Assembly: GCF_008868175.1 (NCBI RefSeq)
Contig: NZ_WBKT01000028.1
Coordinates: forward strand, 1-49,865
Length of the DNA stretch: 49,865 nt
Reading direction: 5' to 3'
Source: Micromonospora sp. AMSO31t
Lineage (GTDB): Bacteria; Actinomycetota; Actinomycetes; Mycobacteriales; Micromonosporaceae
Numbering within the stretch: position 1 is the stretch's first letter; each line of letters begins with the position of its first letter. Of the stretch, positions 25,150-33,886 are shown in pieces. The notes beneath the pieces are model-generated. The model saw nothing but the letters and a program-made list of their open reading frames with translations. It did no database searches and was not told where the DNA came from. The position numbers and the translations under genes are program-made.

Positions 25150-25216
25150 GAAGTTTTTCTTCGGTTAAGCCGGAGGGTATTGAAACTTCTGTTCAGTCTC
25201 GGGTTGACTGTGGTCC
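25150..25216 (+). promoter_or_regulatory. AT-rich regulatory region with dyads before the glycosidase gene
   Basis: This patch is unusually AT-rich. GAAGTTT (25150-25156) and AAACTTC (25183-25189) form a distant inverted repeat, and TGAAAC...GTTCA (25181-25195) forms a near-palindrome. No clear Shine-Dalgarno precedes the ATG at 25217. It is a candidate operator/promoter for a regulated secreted hydrolase. Confidence 0.3.
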
Positions 25217-28200
25217 ATGCGAATCCGCAGTCGATCCGCCCGTCTCGCCGGCGTCCTGCTGCTGACGCCGCTGCTCACCCTCACCGCTCCGGTCCCGCCC
25301 GGTGCGGCGGCGGCCGTGGCCCAGCCGCACACCCCGGCCGAGGACGCGCCCGCCGCCTCCTCCCGTCCCGACTCCGCGGTCGCCCTCGCCGGCGAGGCCG
25401 GCGTGGAGCCGGCCGGTGGCCTGGAGACCGCGAAGACCACCCGTCCGGTCGCCCCCGGACTCGACCTGACCTCCTTCGACCGGTACGACGCCGACGGCTG
25501 GTTGCGGGCCGACGCCCTCACGGCCGACCTCTCCGGTGGCGTCACCGTCGACTACGTCAACTCCGGCGCGGTCACCCGCGACGAGCCGCTGCGCGCGGCG
25601 GTGGACCGCTCCCGGGCGGTGGCCGCCGTCAACGGCGACTTCTTCGACATCAACGCCTCCGGCGCCGCGCAGGGCATCGGCATCCGCTCCGGAGAGCTGG
25701 TGCAGTCGCCGGTGGCCGGCCACACCAACGCCGCCGCGGTCAGCGCCGAAGGGATCGGCCGGGTCGTCCAGGTCGGCTTCGAGGGCACCGCCGCCCTGCC
25801 GGCCGGGCCGGTGCCGCTGACCCAGTTCAACAACATGGTGCAGCCGGGCGGCGTGGGCGTCTTCACCCCGCTCTGGGGGGCGTACACCCGCAAGCGGGCC
25901 GTCGAGGGCGCCGCGCGGGTGGTCGAGGTGACGGTGACCGGCGGCCGGGTCGCGACCGTGGCCACCACGGCGGGGGAGGGCCCCATCCCGGCCGGGACCT
26001 CGGTCGTCCTCGGCCGTGAGGCCGGCGCGGACGCGCTCGCCGCGCTGCGCCCCGGCGACCCGGTCAACCTGACCTGGCGGCCGAAGGCGTCCGACGGGAG
26101 CAGCCCGCGCGCCGCCGTCGGCGGCGGCAGTGTGCTGGTCCGCGACGGCGTGGTGCAGACCATCGCCGACGACAGCCTGGCCCCGCGCACGTCGGTTGGC
26201 TTCTCCGCCGACGGCCGCCGGATGATCATGCTGACGGTGGACGGCCGGCAGGTGGACAGCCGGGGCGTCACCCAGACCGAGATGGGCCGGATGATGGTCG
26301 AGCTGGGCGCGTGGAGCGCGCTCAACCTCGACGGCGGCGGCTCCTCCACCCTGCTGGCCCGGGAGCCGGGCGCGGCGGCGGTCCAGGTGGAGAACAGCCC
26401 CTCCGACGGCAGCGAGCGGCCGGTGCCGAACGGCCTGGCCATCTACGCCCCGCAGGGCAGCGGCCGGCTCACCGGCTACTGGCTGGAGACCGCCAGCGAC
26501 CCGACGGCCGCGCCGGGCGTCGCCCCGATCCGGGGCGGCCGCCCCGACCGGGTCTTCCCCGGCCTCACCCGCCGGCTCACCGCGGCGGGCTACGACGAGA
26601 CGTACGGGCCGGCCGCCGGAACGCCGCGCTGGCGGGCCAACCCGGCCGCCCAGGGCACCGTGGACGACGGCGTGTTCCGGGCCGGCAAGGCCGGGCACAG
26701 CACCGTCACGGCCTGGCGCGGAGCGGCGCGCGGCACGCTCGACCTGACCGTGCTCGGCCCGCTGGAGCGCGTCGACTCCACGGTGGACCGGCTCGGCCTC
26801 AACCAGCAGGGCGACACCGGCCTGTTCGGCGTGGTCGGCTACGACGCGGAGGGCAACACCGCGCCGATCGAACCGGCCGACCTGAAACTGGAGTACGACC
26901 ACGACCTGCTCACCGTCACCCCCACGGCCGACGGCAACCTGTCGGTCACGGCGCTCGGCGGCACCGGCTCGGCGCTGGTGACCGTCCGGGTCGGCGCGAA
27001 GACCACCGTGCTCCCGGTCACCGTCGGGCTCACCGACGTGCCGGTGGCCGGCTTCGACGACGCCGCCTCCTGGAAGTTCAGCCAGGCGCGGGCCAGCGGG
27101 GCGGTCGCCCCGGCCGAGGGGCACACCGGCACCGGCCTGAAGATGTCGTACGACTTCGGCCAGTCCACCGGCACCCGCGCCGCGTACGCGGACCCGCCGG
27201 CCTGGATCGACGTGCCCGGCCAGCCGCAGGCGTTCGGCATGTGGATCAAGGGCAACGGCACCGGGGAGTGGCCCAGCCTGCACCTGCACGACGCCCAGGA
27301 CACCCAGTTCGTGCTGCGCGGCCCGTACCTGACCTGGACCGGCTGGCGCTACGTCGAGTTCACCGTCCCGCCCGGCGTGCAGTACCCCGTGCGGGTACGC
27401 CGGTTCTACGTGGCCGAGACCGACCCGGCCAAGCAGTACCGGAGCGAGGTCGTCATCGACGACCTGGTGGCCCGGGTGCCCCCGACGGTGCAGGCGCCGG
27501 AGGAGCCGAACGTCACCGACCGGGTGGTGCTGCGCGACGGCACGGTGGACGGGGCGCCCTGGCGCTTCGCCGTCATGTCCGACGCCCAGTTCGTGGCCGC
27601 GAACCCGGACAGCGACCTGGTCGCCCAGGCCCGCCGCACGCTCCGCGAGATCCGTGCGGCGAAGCCCGACTTCCTGGTCATCGACGGGGACTTCGTGGAC
27701 ACCGCCTACCCGGCGGACTTCGCGCTGGCCAAGCGGATCCTGGACGAGGAGCTGGGCGGCGAGCTGCCGTACTACTACGTCCCCGGCAACCACGAGATCA
27801 TGGGCGCGCCGATCGACAACTTCCGGAGCGTGTTCGGTGACACCTCGCGGGTCTTCGACCACCGGGGCACCCGCTTCCTCACGCTGAGCACGGCCACCGG
27901 GTCCCTGCGCGGCGGCGGGTTCGACCAGGTGGAGCTGCTGCGGAAGGCGCTCGACGCGGCGGCCGCGGACCCGGCGGTCGGCTCGGTCACCGTGCTCTTC
28001 CACCACCCGCCCCGCGATCCCAGCCCGGCCAAGGCCAGCCAGCTCGGTGACCGGAAGGAGGCCGCCCTCGTGGAGCAGTGGCTGGCCGACTTCCAGCACC
28101 GCACGGGCAAGGGCGCGCTCATGGTCAACGGGCACGTCGGCACCTTCCACGCCGACCGGGTGGACGGCGTGCCGTACGTGATCAACGGCAACTCGGGCAA

Positions 28201-28666
28201 GGACCCGTCCACCCCGCCCCAGCTCGGCGGCTTCACCGGCTGGACCGAGTTCGGGGTCGACCCGGTGACCCGGCAGGAGGCGGAGCGGGCCCGGCGGGAC
28301 CCGCTCGCCGAGGGCCCGCGCTGGGTCGCGGCGGAGTTCCACGCCCACGTCGACCGGCTCGCCCTGGCCGCCCCGGCCGAGGTCGCGGTCGGCGCCCCGG
28401 CCACCGTCACGGCCACGCTCACCCAGCCCGGTGGCCGTACCGTCCCGGTGGCCGCCCCGGTCAGCGCCGACTGGTCCGGCTCGCCGAACCTGCTCATCGG
28501 CGGCGCCGGCGGGGTGAAGCCCTGGCACGTGGCCCGGTTCGACCCGGCGACCGGGCGGCTGACCGCGCTGCGCCCCGGCGGGCGGGTGCTGCTCGTGGTC
28601 ACCGTCAACGGCATCCGCGCCGAGGCGGCGGTGACCCTCACGGCGGCGGAGGCGCCCGCCGCCTGA
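25217..28666 (+). CDS. Secreted phosphodiester glycosidase - metallophosphoesterase fusion protein
   Basis: A 1149-aa protein with a signal peptide (MRIRSRSARLAGVLLLTPLLTL, cut near AAA-VAQ). Residues ~75-415 form a NAGPA/DUF2233-type phosphodiester glycosidase domain (AVAAVNGDFFDINASG, SALNLDGGGSST), which in relatives removes GlcNAc capping a phosphate. Beta-sandwich modules follow (~430-760). A calcineurin-like phosphoesterase domain (~775-1000) carries DGDFVDTA, PGNHEIMG, LFHHPPRD and GHVGTFH; the first metal motif reads SDAQ rather than the usual DxH. An Ig-like tail ends the protein. Fusion of the two activities suggests stepwise breakdown of extracellular sugar-phosphate polymers such as teichoic acids or phosphodiester-linked glycans, an inference. 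It ends against a bidirectional terminator. Confidence 0.85.
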   Translation: MRIRSRSARLAGVLLLTPLLTLTAPVPPGAAAAVAQPHTPAEDAPAASSRPDSAVALAGEAGVEPAGGLETAKTTRPVAPGLDLTSFDRYDADGWLRADALTADLSGGVTVDYVNSGAVTRDEPLRAAVDRSRAVAAVNGDFFDINASGAAQGIGIRSGELVQSPVAGHTNAAAVSAEGIGRVVQVGFEGTAALPAGPVPLTQFNNMVQPGGVGVFTPLWGAYTRKRAVEGAARVVEVTVTGGRVATVATTAGEGPIPAGTSVVLGREAGADALAALRPGDPVNLTWRPKASDGSSPRAAVGGGSVLVRDGVVQTIADDSLAPRTSVGFSADGRRMIMLTVDGRQVDSRGVTQTEMGRMMVELGAWSALNLDGGGSSTLLAREPGAAAVQVENSPSDGSERPVPNGLAIYAPQGSGRLTGYWLETASDPTAAPGVAPIRGGRPDRVFPGLTRRLTAAGYDETYGPAAGTPRWRANPAAQGTVDDGVFRAGKAGHSTVTAWRGAARGTLDLTVLGPLERVDSTVDRLGLNQQGDTGLFGVVGYDAEGNTAPIEPADLKLEYDHDLLTVTPTADGNLSVTALGGTGSALVTVRVGAKTTVLPVTVGLTDVPVAGFDDAASWKFSQARASGAVAPAEGHTGTGLKMSYDFGQSTGTRAAYADPPAWIDVPGQPQAFGMWIKGNGTGEWPSLHLHDAQDTQFVLRGPYLTWTGWRYVEFTVPPGVQYPVRVRRFYVAETDPAKQYRSEVVIDDLVARVPPTVQAPEEPNVTDRVVLRDGTVDGAPWRFAVMSDAQFVAANPDSDLVAQARRTLREIRAAKPDFLVIDGDFVDTAYPADFALAKRILDEELGGELPYYYVPGNHEIMGAPIDNFRSVFGDTSRVFDHRGTRFLTLSTATGSLRGGGFDQVELLRKALDAAAADPAVGSVTVLFHHPPRDPSPAKASQLGDRKEAALVEQWLADFQHRTGKGALMVNGHVGTFHADRVDGVPYVINGNSGKDPSTPPQLGGFTGWTEFGVDPVTRQEAERARRDPLAEGPRWVAAEFHAHVDRLALAAPAEVAVGAPATVTATLTQPGGRTVPVAAPVSADWSGSPNLLIGGAGGVKPWHVARFDPATGRLTALRPGGRVLLVVTVNGIRAEAAVTLTAAEAPAA

Positions 28667-28669
28667 CGC

Positions 28670-28714
28670 CCCGCCGGCGGGCTCCTCGACCTGGGGGAGG
28701 AGCCCGCCGGCGGG
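28670..28714. terminator. Bidirectional terminator between convergent genes
   Basis: An 18-bp perfect stem (28670-28687 with 28697-28714) lies between the stop codons of the plus-strand glycosidase gene (28666) and the minus-strand kinase-phosphatase gene (28721). Confidence 0.75.
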
Positions 28715-28720
28715 CGCGCG

Positions 28721-29617
28721 TCAGAAGTCGCCCTCGGCGACCTGGAAGACCGTCAGGTCGAGTGAGCGCCACATCCGGACCACCTGCTGCCGGTCGTCGA
28801 AGACCCCGACCACCCGGTACCGGTCCTTGATCTCCCGCTCGTAGATCTCCCGCTTGACGACGGCGTCCTTGCGGTGGTCGCCGACCGCCCGCAGGTGCAG
28901 CGCCAGGTAGGGCACCCGGACGTGCCGGGCCAGCCAGGCCTCCGTGTCGGCCCGGGCCGAGGCGTCCCGGCCCGAGCAGAAGACCACCCCGTGCCCGGCC
29001 GCGTGCATGGCCCGCACCGCCGCGATCACCGCCTCGTTCGGCGCGTCCTCGCCGACCCGGGTCATGTCGTACGGGCTGCGCGACACGGTCAACGCCACCG
29101 TGCCGTCGATGTCGACAAGCACGATGTCGGGGCGCTCGGCGGCCTCCCGCTCGACCCGGGCCGGGCTGCCGGTCGGTGCGGTCGGCACCGGCAGCGGTAA
29201 CGGGCGGTTCGCCAGGTAGCGCTCGTGCAGCCGGCGGATCGCGGCCTCGCCGACCCGGTCCACCTCGGGGCGCGCGGCGTCCCGGCGCAGGCACTCCTCC
29301 AGCGGGACGTCGGTGAAGTCGTGCACCTCGAACGCCGCGCCGTACCGGGCGGCCAGCTCGGCCCAGTCCCGCAGGGTGCGCGAGCGCAGGTTGGTGTCGT
29401 CGACGCAGACACTCACCCGGGCCGCCAGCAGCGTCTCCACCTGGGCCCGCTGCGCCCGGGTGACCTGCCCCTCGGCCCACTGGGTGAAGAGCCGCTCGCC
29501 GTGCATCATCCGGCGCAGGTCGTCGCGGTTGACCCGGACCACGCCGGGCTGGAGCCGCCGGGCGAAGGTGGTCTTGCCGGAGGCGGGCAGCCCGCGGGTG
29601 GCGATCAGGCGGAACAT
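28721..29617 (-). CDS. T4 Pnkp-like bifunctional polynucleotide kinase / 3'-phosphatase
   Basis: A 298-aa protein with the domain order and size of phage T4 polynucleotide kinase-phosphatase (301 aa). The N-terminal P-loop kinase begins MFRLIATRGLPASGKT (Lys15), with VNRDDLRRMM and VDDTNLRSRT. The C-terminal HAD-type phosphatase has VDIDGT (Asp169, Asp171), RSPYDMTRV, SGRDASARADT, and FDDRQQVVRMW. The C-terminus FQVAEGDF closely resembles the T4 ending as I remember it. Such enzymes heal broken RNA or DNA ends (add 5'-phosphate, remove 3'-phosphate or cyclic phosphate); no ligase is adjacent. ATG 29617 is chosen because GGGAGG lies 7 nt upstream on the minus strand; ATG 29635 and further upstream starts lack this. 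The 240 nt to rpmE show no gene. Confidence 0.88.
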   Translation of the reverse strand: MFRLIATRGLPASGKTTFARRLQPGVVRVNRDDLRRMMHGERLFTQWAEGQVTRAQRAQVETLLAARVSVCVDDTNLRSRTLRDWAELAARYGAAFEVHDFTDVPLEECLRRDAARPEVDRVGEAAIRRLHERYLANRPLPLPVPTAPTGSPARVEREAAERPDIVLVDIDGTVALTVSRSPYDMTRVGEDAPNEAVIAAVRAMHAAGHGVVFCSGRDASARADTEAWLARHVRVPYLALHLRAVGDHRKDAVVKREIYEREIKDRYRVVGVFDDRQQVVRMWRSLDLTVFQVAEGDF

Positions 29618-29857
29618 CCCGTACCTCCCGTTCATGCCTCTGCAGTCTCCACGAATGCCCGCGGGACGGGCGGGAATGCGTACGGGGAGGTGAGCGTTGC
29701 GTCTGCCGGACCTGGTGTGCGGCCCGCTCGACGGGTCGGTGGAAGCCCATGGCACACTGGTCAATCGGCCACCGGTTCCGGTTCACGCCCGAGCCCGTCG
29801 TGACGACGGGGAGCACGACGGCGACCCGGCGACCACCGACGAAAGGACCGAGGCGAC

Positions 29858-30082
29858 ATGAAGCCCAACATCCACCCGGAGTACGTGACCACCGAGGTCC
29901 GCTGCTCCTGCGGCAACACGTTCACGACCCGCAGCACCGCCAAGGGCGGTTCGATCAGCGTCGAGACCTGCAGCGCCTGCCACCCGTTCTACACGGGCAA
30001 GCAGCGCGTGCTGGACACCGCCGGTCGGGTCGCGAAGTTCCAGCAGAAGTACGCCAAGGTTCAGGCCAAGAAGGCCAAGTAG
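29858..30082 (+). CDS. rpmE: 50S ribosomal protein L31 (zinc-binding form)
   Basis: A 74-aa bL31 protein of the large ribosomal subunit. It starts [20 protein letters not shown] and has the zinc ligands Cys16, Cys18, Cys38 and Cys41 (CxC...CSAC), so it is the C+ type that also serves as a zinc store. HPFYTGKQR is the family signature. GAAAGGA lies about 11 nt before the ATG. Position between rho and prfA is conserved in actinobacteria. It is followed by a good terminator, so prfA needs readthrough or its own promoter. Confidence 0.97.
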   Translation: MKPNIHPEYVTTEVRCSCGNTFTTRSTAKGGSISVETCSACHPFYTGKQRVLDTAGRVAKFQQKYAKVQAKKAK

Positions 30083-30093
30083 CTCCGTCGACG

Positions 30094-30140
30094 ACGCCCG
30101 TGTCCGGCTCCGTGCCGGGCGCGGGCGTTCGTCCGTTTTT
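30094..30140 (+). terminator. Intrinsic terminator after rpmE
   Basis: A two-part stem (30094-30100 with 30122-30128, then 30104-30108 with 30114-30118) separated by a small internal loop, followed shortly by TTTTT at 30136-30140. It starts 11 nt after the stop codon. Confidence 0.6.
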
Positions 30141-30200
30141 GCCCGTTTCCGCCCGGCCCCGCCCGGTCGTCGTCGTTGTCGTCGAAGGAGCATCCGCAGC

Positions 30201-31289
30201 ATGAGCAGTGAGCGCCTGGCCGCCCTCCTCGACGAGTACGCCGAGCTGGAGCGGCGGCTGGCCGACCCCGCCATCCACGCCGACCAGGGCACCGCCCGGC
30301 GGGTCGGCCGGCGCTACGCGGAGCTGGTCCCGCTGCACAAGGCCGCCGGCGAGCTGGAGGAGGCGCGGGCCGACCTGGCCGCCGCCCGCGAGCTGGCCGC
30401 CGAGGACCCGGCCTTCGCCGCCGAGGCCGACGCCATCGCGGCGTCCCTGCCGGCGCTGGAGGAGCGGCTGGCCGAGCTGCTCATCCCGCGCGACCCCCAC
30501 GACGCCAAGGACGTCATCGTCGAGATCAAGGCCGGCGAGGGCGGCGAGGAGTCGGCGCTGTTCGCCGGCGACCTGCTGCGGATGTACACCCGCTACGCCG
30601 AGCGGCGCGGCTGGGTAACCGAGGTGATCGACGCGCAGGACTCCGACCTCGGCGGGGTCAAGGACGTCTCCCTGGCGATCAAGACCAAGGGCGTGCCGGA
30701 GGGCGGCAACGGGGTCTGGTCCCGGCTCAAGTGGGAGGGCGGCGTGCACCGGGTGCAGCGCGTCCCGGTCACCGAGTCGCAGGGCCGGATCCACACCAGC
30801 GCGGCCGGCGTCCTCGTGCTGCCCGAGGCCGAGGACGTGGACGTCACCATCGACCCGAACGACCTGCGGATCGACGTGTTCCGCTCGTCCGGGCCGGGCG
30901 GCCAGTCGGTCAACACCACCGACTCGGCGGTCCGGATCACCCACGTGCCCACCGGCATCGTGGTGTCCTGCCAGAACGAGAAGTCGCAGCTGCAGAACCG
31001 CGAGCAGGCCATGCGGATCCTGCGGGCCCGGCTGCTCGCCGCGGCTCAGGAGCAGGCCGACGCGGCCGCCTCGGACGCGCGCAAGGCGCAGGTGCGCACC
31101 GTGGACCGGTCGGAGCGGATCCGCACCTACAACTTCCCGCAGAACCGGATCACCGACCACCGGATCGGCTACACGGCGTACAACCTCGACCTGGCGCTGG
31201 CGGGCGAGCTGGACGGGGTGCTCGACGCCCTGGGTGAGGCCGACCGCGCCGCCCGGCTGGCCGGCGAAACCGAGCTGGCCCGGCGCTGA
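30201..31289 (+). CDS. prfA: Peptide chain release factor 1
   Basis: A 362-aa RF1 that recognises UAA/UAG and releases the nascent chain. The coiled N-terminal domain ([18 protein letters not shown]) is followed by the codon-recognition domain and the catalytic GGQ (233-235) in [18 protein letters not shown], whose Gln235 is the target of PrmC. GAAGGAG lies about 8 nt before the ATG. In many bacteria prfA and prmC are adjacent; here a minus-strand diguanylate cyclase gene lies between them. The 22 nt to that convergent gene contain a short GGGGC/GCCCC dyad. Confidence 0.97.
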   Translation: MSSERLAALLDEYAELERRLADPAIHADQGTARRVGRRYAELVPLHKAAGELEEARADLAAARELAAEDPAFAAEADAIAASLPALEERLAELLIPRDPHDAKDVIVEIKAGEGGEESALFAGDLLRMYTRYAERRGWVTEVIDAQDSDLGGVKDVSLAIKTKGVPEGGNGVWSRLKWEGGVHRVQRVPVTESQGRIHTSAAGVLVLPEAEDVDVTIDPNDLRIDVFRSSGPGGQSVNTTDSAVRITHVPTGIVVSCQNEKSQLQNREQAMRILRARLLAAAQEQADAAASDARKAQVRTVDRSERIRTYNFPQNRITDHRIGYTAYNLDLALAGELDGVLDALGEADRAARLAGETELARR

Positions 31290-31311
31290 CCCGGGGCCGG
31301 GCGCCCCGCGC

Positions 31312-32865
31312 TCAGGAGGCGCGCAGGCGGTCCTTGGCGCGCAGCATCTCCCGGTCGGCCAGCTCGAAGGCGGCGCCCAGCGCCTCCCGGACGCTCATCC
31401 CGGCGCCCCCGTCGACCTCGGCGAAGCCGATGCTCACGCCGACCGGGGTGCCGGGGACCAGCGACTCCCAGTCCTCGGTGTGCACGGCGGCCTGGATCCG
31501 CCGGGCCACCTCGGCCGCCTCCGCCATGCCGGTCTCCGGCAGCACCACGACGAACTCGTCCCCGCCGTAGCGGGACACGAAGTCGCCCCGCCGCATCACC
31601 CGGTTGATCACCCCGGCGATGCGTTGCAGCACCAGGTCGCCGGAGTGGTGCCCGTGCCGGGTGTTGACGGCCTTGAACCCGTCGAGGTCGCAGACGGCGA
31701 TCACCACCCGCTCGCCCCGGGCCACCACCGCGCCGATGTAGCGCTCCAGCCGGCGCCGGTTCGGCAGCCCGGTGAGCGGGTCGGTGAGGGCCTCGCCCTC
31801 GTAGCGCGCGGCCTCGCGGCGCATCTCCTCGTGGTCGATCCGGGCGGCGATGCCGTCGATGTAGACGTCCCGCAGCCGGTCGCTGCGCTGCGCGGCCAGT
31901 CGGAACGCGTGCCGGTCGGCCCGGTGCGCGGCGGCGTGGTCACCGGCCCGGGTGAGCGCGACGCTGCGTAGCCGGGGCGCCTCGGCGGCGCCGAGCGTCT
32001 CGTCGGAGACCCGGATGGTGTCCAGCCGGGTGACCGCCTCGATCGGCCGGCCCTCGGCGACGGCCAGGCAGACCTGGCCGAGCTGGCGCAGGTCGCGGGC
32101 GCGGGCGCTGTCCCCGCCGTGCCCGAGCAGCCGGGCCGGGTCGGCGTCCCCGCCGGAGTCCACCCGGTCGCCGAGCGCCGCCCGGCGGGCCGCCGCGTAG
32201 CCGTAGGCGGCCAGGCTGCTCGGCCGGAGGCTGCCGGCGCGCCCGCGGCGCAGGAACCGGGCCAGGTCGCCGGCCACGTCGCGGAGCACCCGCAGGCAGC
32301 CGTCGCTGTCGCCGTTGTGGTCCAGCGCCACCGCGTTGCGCAGCCGGATGCCGGGCGCCGCGAAGGTCTCCTCGGGGATGCCGGCGGTCAGCCCCACCTG
32401 CCGGGCGCGTTCGATCGCGCCGAGCGCGTGGCCGTGGAAGCTCAGGTAGGAGTAGGCCATCGCCAGGTCGTGCCAGCCCCAGGCGGTGTCCCGGTCCGGG
32501 TCGTCGTCGGCGCCCAGCGCCCGCGCCGATCGGACCAGGTGGGTGACGCAGCGGTCCAGCGCGCCCTGGTGGTGCGCGGCGAGCGCGGCGAGGGCGTTGA
32601 GGTGCCCGTGCAGGTAGGGCTCGGCCAGGTCCCTGACGGCGGCGGAGGCGTCCTCGATGGCCCGGGTGAACTCCGCCGTGCGACCGAGATTGATCAGCGC
32701 GGAGAGGCGCTGCACCAGGGCGTCCGCCCGCGCGCACGGGTCGCCGGTGGTGCGGATGACCCGGTCCAGCAGCGCGCACGCCTCCGCCGAGCGGCTGACC
32801 TCCTGCAACGCCCGGGCGCGCCGGAGGGCGTCAACCTGGTCCTCGACCCGGTCGAGCCAGCCCAC
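31312..32865 (-). CDS. Diguanylate cyclase with TPR-like N-terminal region (GGDEF)
   Basis: A 517-aa cytosolic protein. Residues ~1-345 are helical, Ala/Arg-rich and TPR-like (ALLDRVIRTTGDPCARADAL and similar), with no predicted membrane segments. Residues ~350-515 form a GGDEF domain (TDPLTGLPNRRRLERYI, VCDLDGFKAVNTRHGH, GGDEF at 434-438). The active-site loop is intact, so it should make c-di-GMP from GTP, and RRGD at 425-428, exactly five residues before GGDEF, is a classic RxxD inhibitory site. In actinomycetes c-di-GMP controls development (for example via BldD). The GTG at 32865 has AGGAGG 6 nt upstream. It is convergent with prfA and divergent from prmC, separating the two. Confidence 0.93.
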   Translation of the reverse strand: MGWLDRVEDQVDALRRARALQEVSRSAEACALLDRVIRTTGDPCARADALVQRLSALINLGRTAEFTRAIEDASAAVRDLAEPYLHGHLNALAALAAHHQGALDRCVTHLVRSARALGADDDPDRDTAWGWHDLAMAYSYLSFHGHALGAIERARQVGLTAGIPEETFAAPGIRLRNAVALDHNGDSDGCLRVLRDVAGDLARFLRRGRAGSLRPSSLAAYGYAAARRAALGDRVDSGGDADPARLLGHGGDSARARDLRQLGQVCLAVAEGRPIEAVTRLDTIRVSDETLGAAEAPRLRSVALTRAGDHAAAHRADRHAFRLAAQRSDRLRDVYIDGIAARIDHEEMRREAARYEGEALTDPLTGLPNRRRLERYIGAVVARGERVVIAVCDLDGFKAVNTRHGHHSGDLVLQRIAGVINRVMRRGDFVSRYGGDEFVVVLPETGMAEAAEVARRIQAAVHTEDWESLVPGTPVGVSIGFAEVDGGAGMSVREALGAAFELADREMLRAKDRLRAS

Positions 32866-32938
32866 TCGCGACCTCCTGTCGGTGTGCTCCCGGACGCACC
32901 CGCTCGTGAGGTGACCCGCGACGCTTCATGATTATGTC

Positions 32939-33886
32939 GTGACCTCCCTCCCGCAACACCCGTCCAAAGGGTCAGAACGCGAGCGCCCCTCACTGGTGGT
33001 CGCCCGGGCCGCCCGCGCCCTGGCCGCGGCGGGTGTGGAGGCGGCCCGCGCCGAGGCGGAGCAGCTGGCCGCGTACGTGCTGGACGTGCCGCGCGGCCGG
33101 CTGGCGCTGGCCGACGGCTTCACCCCGGCGCAGCGCGACCGCCTCGACACGCTGGTCGAGCGGCGGGTCGCCCGGGAACCGCTCCAGCACCTCACCGGCA
33201 CCGCCGGCTTCCGCCACCTGGAGCTGGCGGTCGGCCCGGGCGTCTTCGTGCCCCGGCCGGAGACCGAACTGCTCGCCGGCTGGGGGATCGCGCAGGCGGG
33301 CCGGTCGGCCGCCCCGCTGGTCGTGGACCTGTGCAGCGGGTCCGGCGCGATCGCCCTGGCCGTCGCCCAGGAGCTGCCGTCGGCGCGGGTGGTGGCCGTG
33401 GAACGGTCCCCGGCGGCGCTGGACTGGCTGCGGCGCAACGCCGCCGGGCGGGCCGCGGCCGGGGACCGGCCGATCGAGGTGGTCGCCGCCGACGTGACCG
33501 ATCCCGCGCTCCTGGCCGACCTGGTGGGCCGGGTCGACGTACTGCTCTGCAACCCGCCGTACGTGCCCCGGTCGGTGGTGGTGGCCCCCGAGGTGGCCGG
33601 CCACGACCCGGACGAGGCGGTGTTCGGCGGCGCGGACGGGCTGGACGTGATCCGCCCGGTGGTGGGCCGGGCCGCCACGCTGCTGCGCCCCGGCGGCGTG
33701 CTCGGCGTCGAGCACGACGACACCCACGCCACGGCGGTGCCCGCGCTGCTCGCCGCCGACGGCCGGTACGAGCGGGTCGAGGAGCACCGTGACCTCGTCG
33801 GGCGGCCCCGCTGGGCGACCGCGTCCCGCCGGGCGGACGGCCAGCACGCCGACGCCGCCCCGGCGTGGCAGACTGGCTCCTCGTGA
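32939..33886 (+). CDS. prmC: Release factor glutamine N5-methyltransferase
   Basis: A 315-aa SAM-dependent enzyme that methylates the GGQ glutamine of release factors. It has the N-terminal helical domain (EPLQHLTGTAGFRHLELAVGPGVFVPRPETE), SAM motif I (VVDLCSGSGAIALAVA) and the signature NPPY (205-208) in LLCNPPYVPRS. The ~18 C-terminal residues are poorly conserved. The start is GTG 32939 with no Shine-Dalgarno; CATGAT lies 6 nt upstream, consistent with leaderless expression. The stop overlaps the next gene's ATG (TGATG), so the threonylcarbamoyl-AMP synthase is coupled to it. Confidence 0.95.
   Translation: MTSLPQHPSKGSERERPSLVVARAARALAAAGVEAARAEAEQLAAYVLDVPRGRLALADGFTPAQRDRLDTLVERRVAREPLQHLTGTAGFRHLELAVGPGVFVPRPETELLAGWGIAQAGRSAAPLVVDLCSGSGAIALAVAQELPSARVVAVERSPAALDWLRRNAAGRAAAGDRPIEVVAADVTDPALLADLVGRVDVLLCNPPYVPRSVVVAPEVAGHDPDEAVFGGADGLDVIRPVVGRAATLLRPGGVLGVEHDDTHATAVPALLAADGRYERVEEHRDLVGRPRWATASRRADGQHADAAPAWQTGSS

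Noticed and set aside
25190..25212. PHO box upstream of the glycosidase gene
   Set aside because: The GTTCA/GTTGA units are spaced 12 nt rather than 11 and match the consensus poorly.
25193..28528. 1111-aa minus-strand open frame opposite the glycosidase fusion
   Set aside because: A low-complexity shadow frame; the plus strand has a signal peptide and two recognisable enzyme domains.
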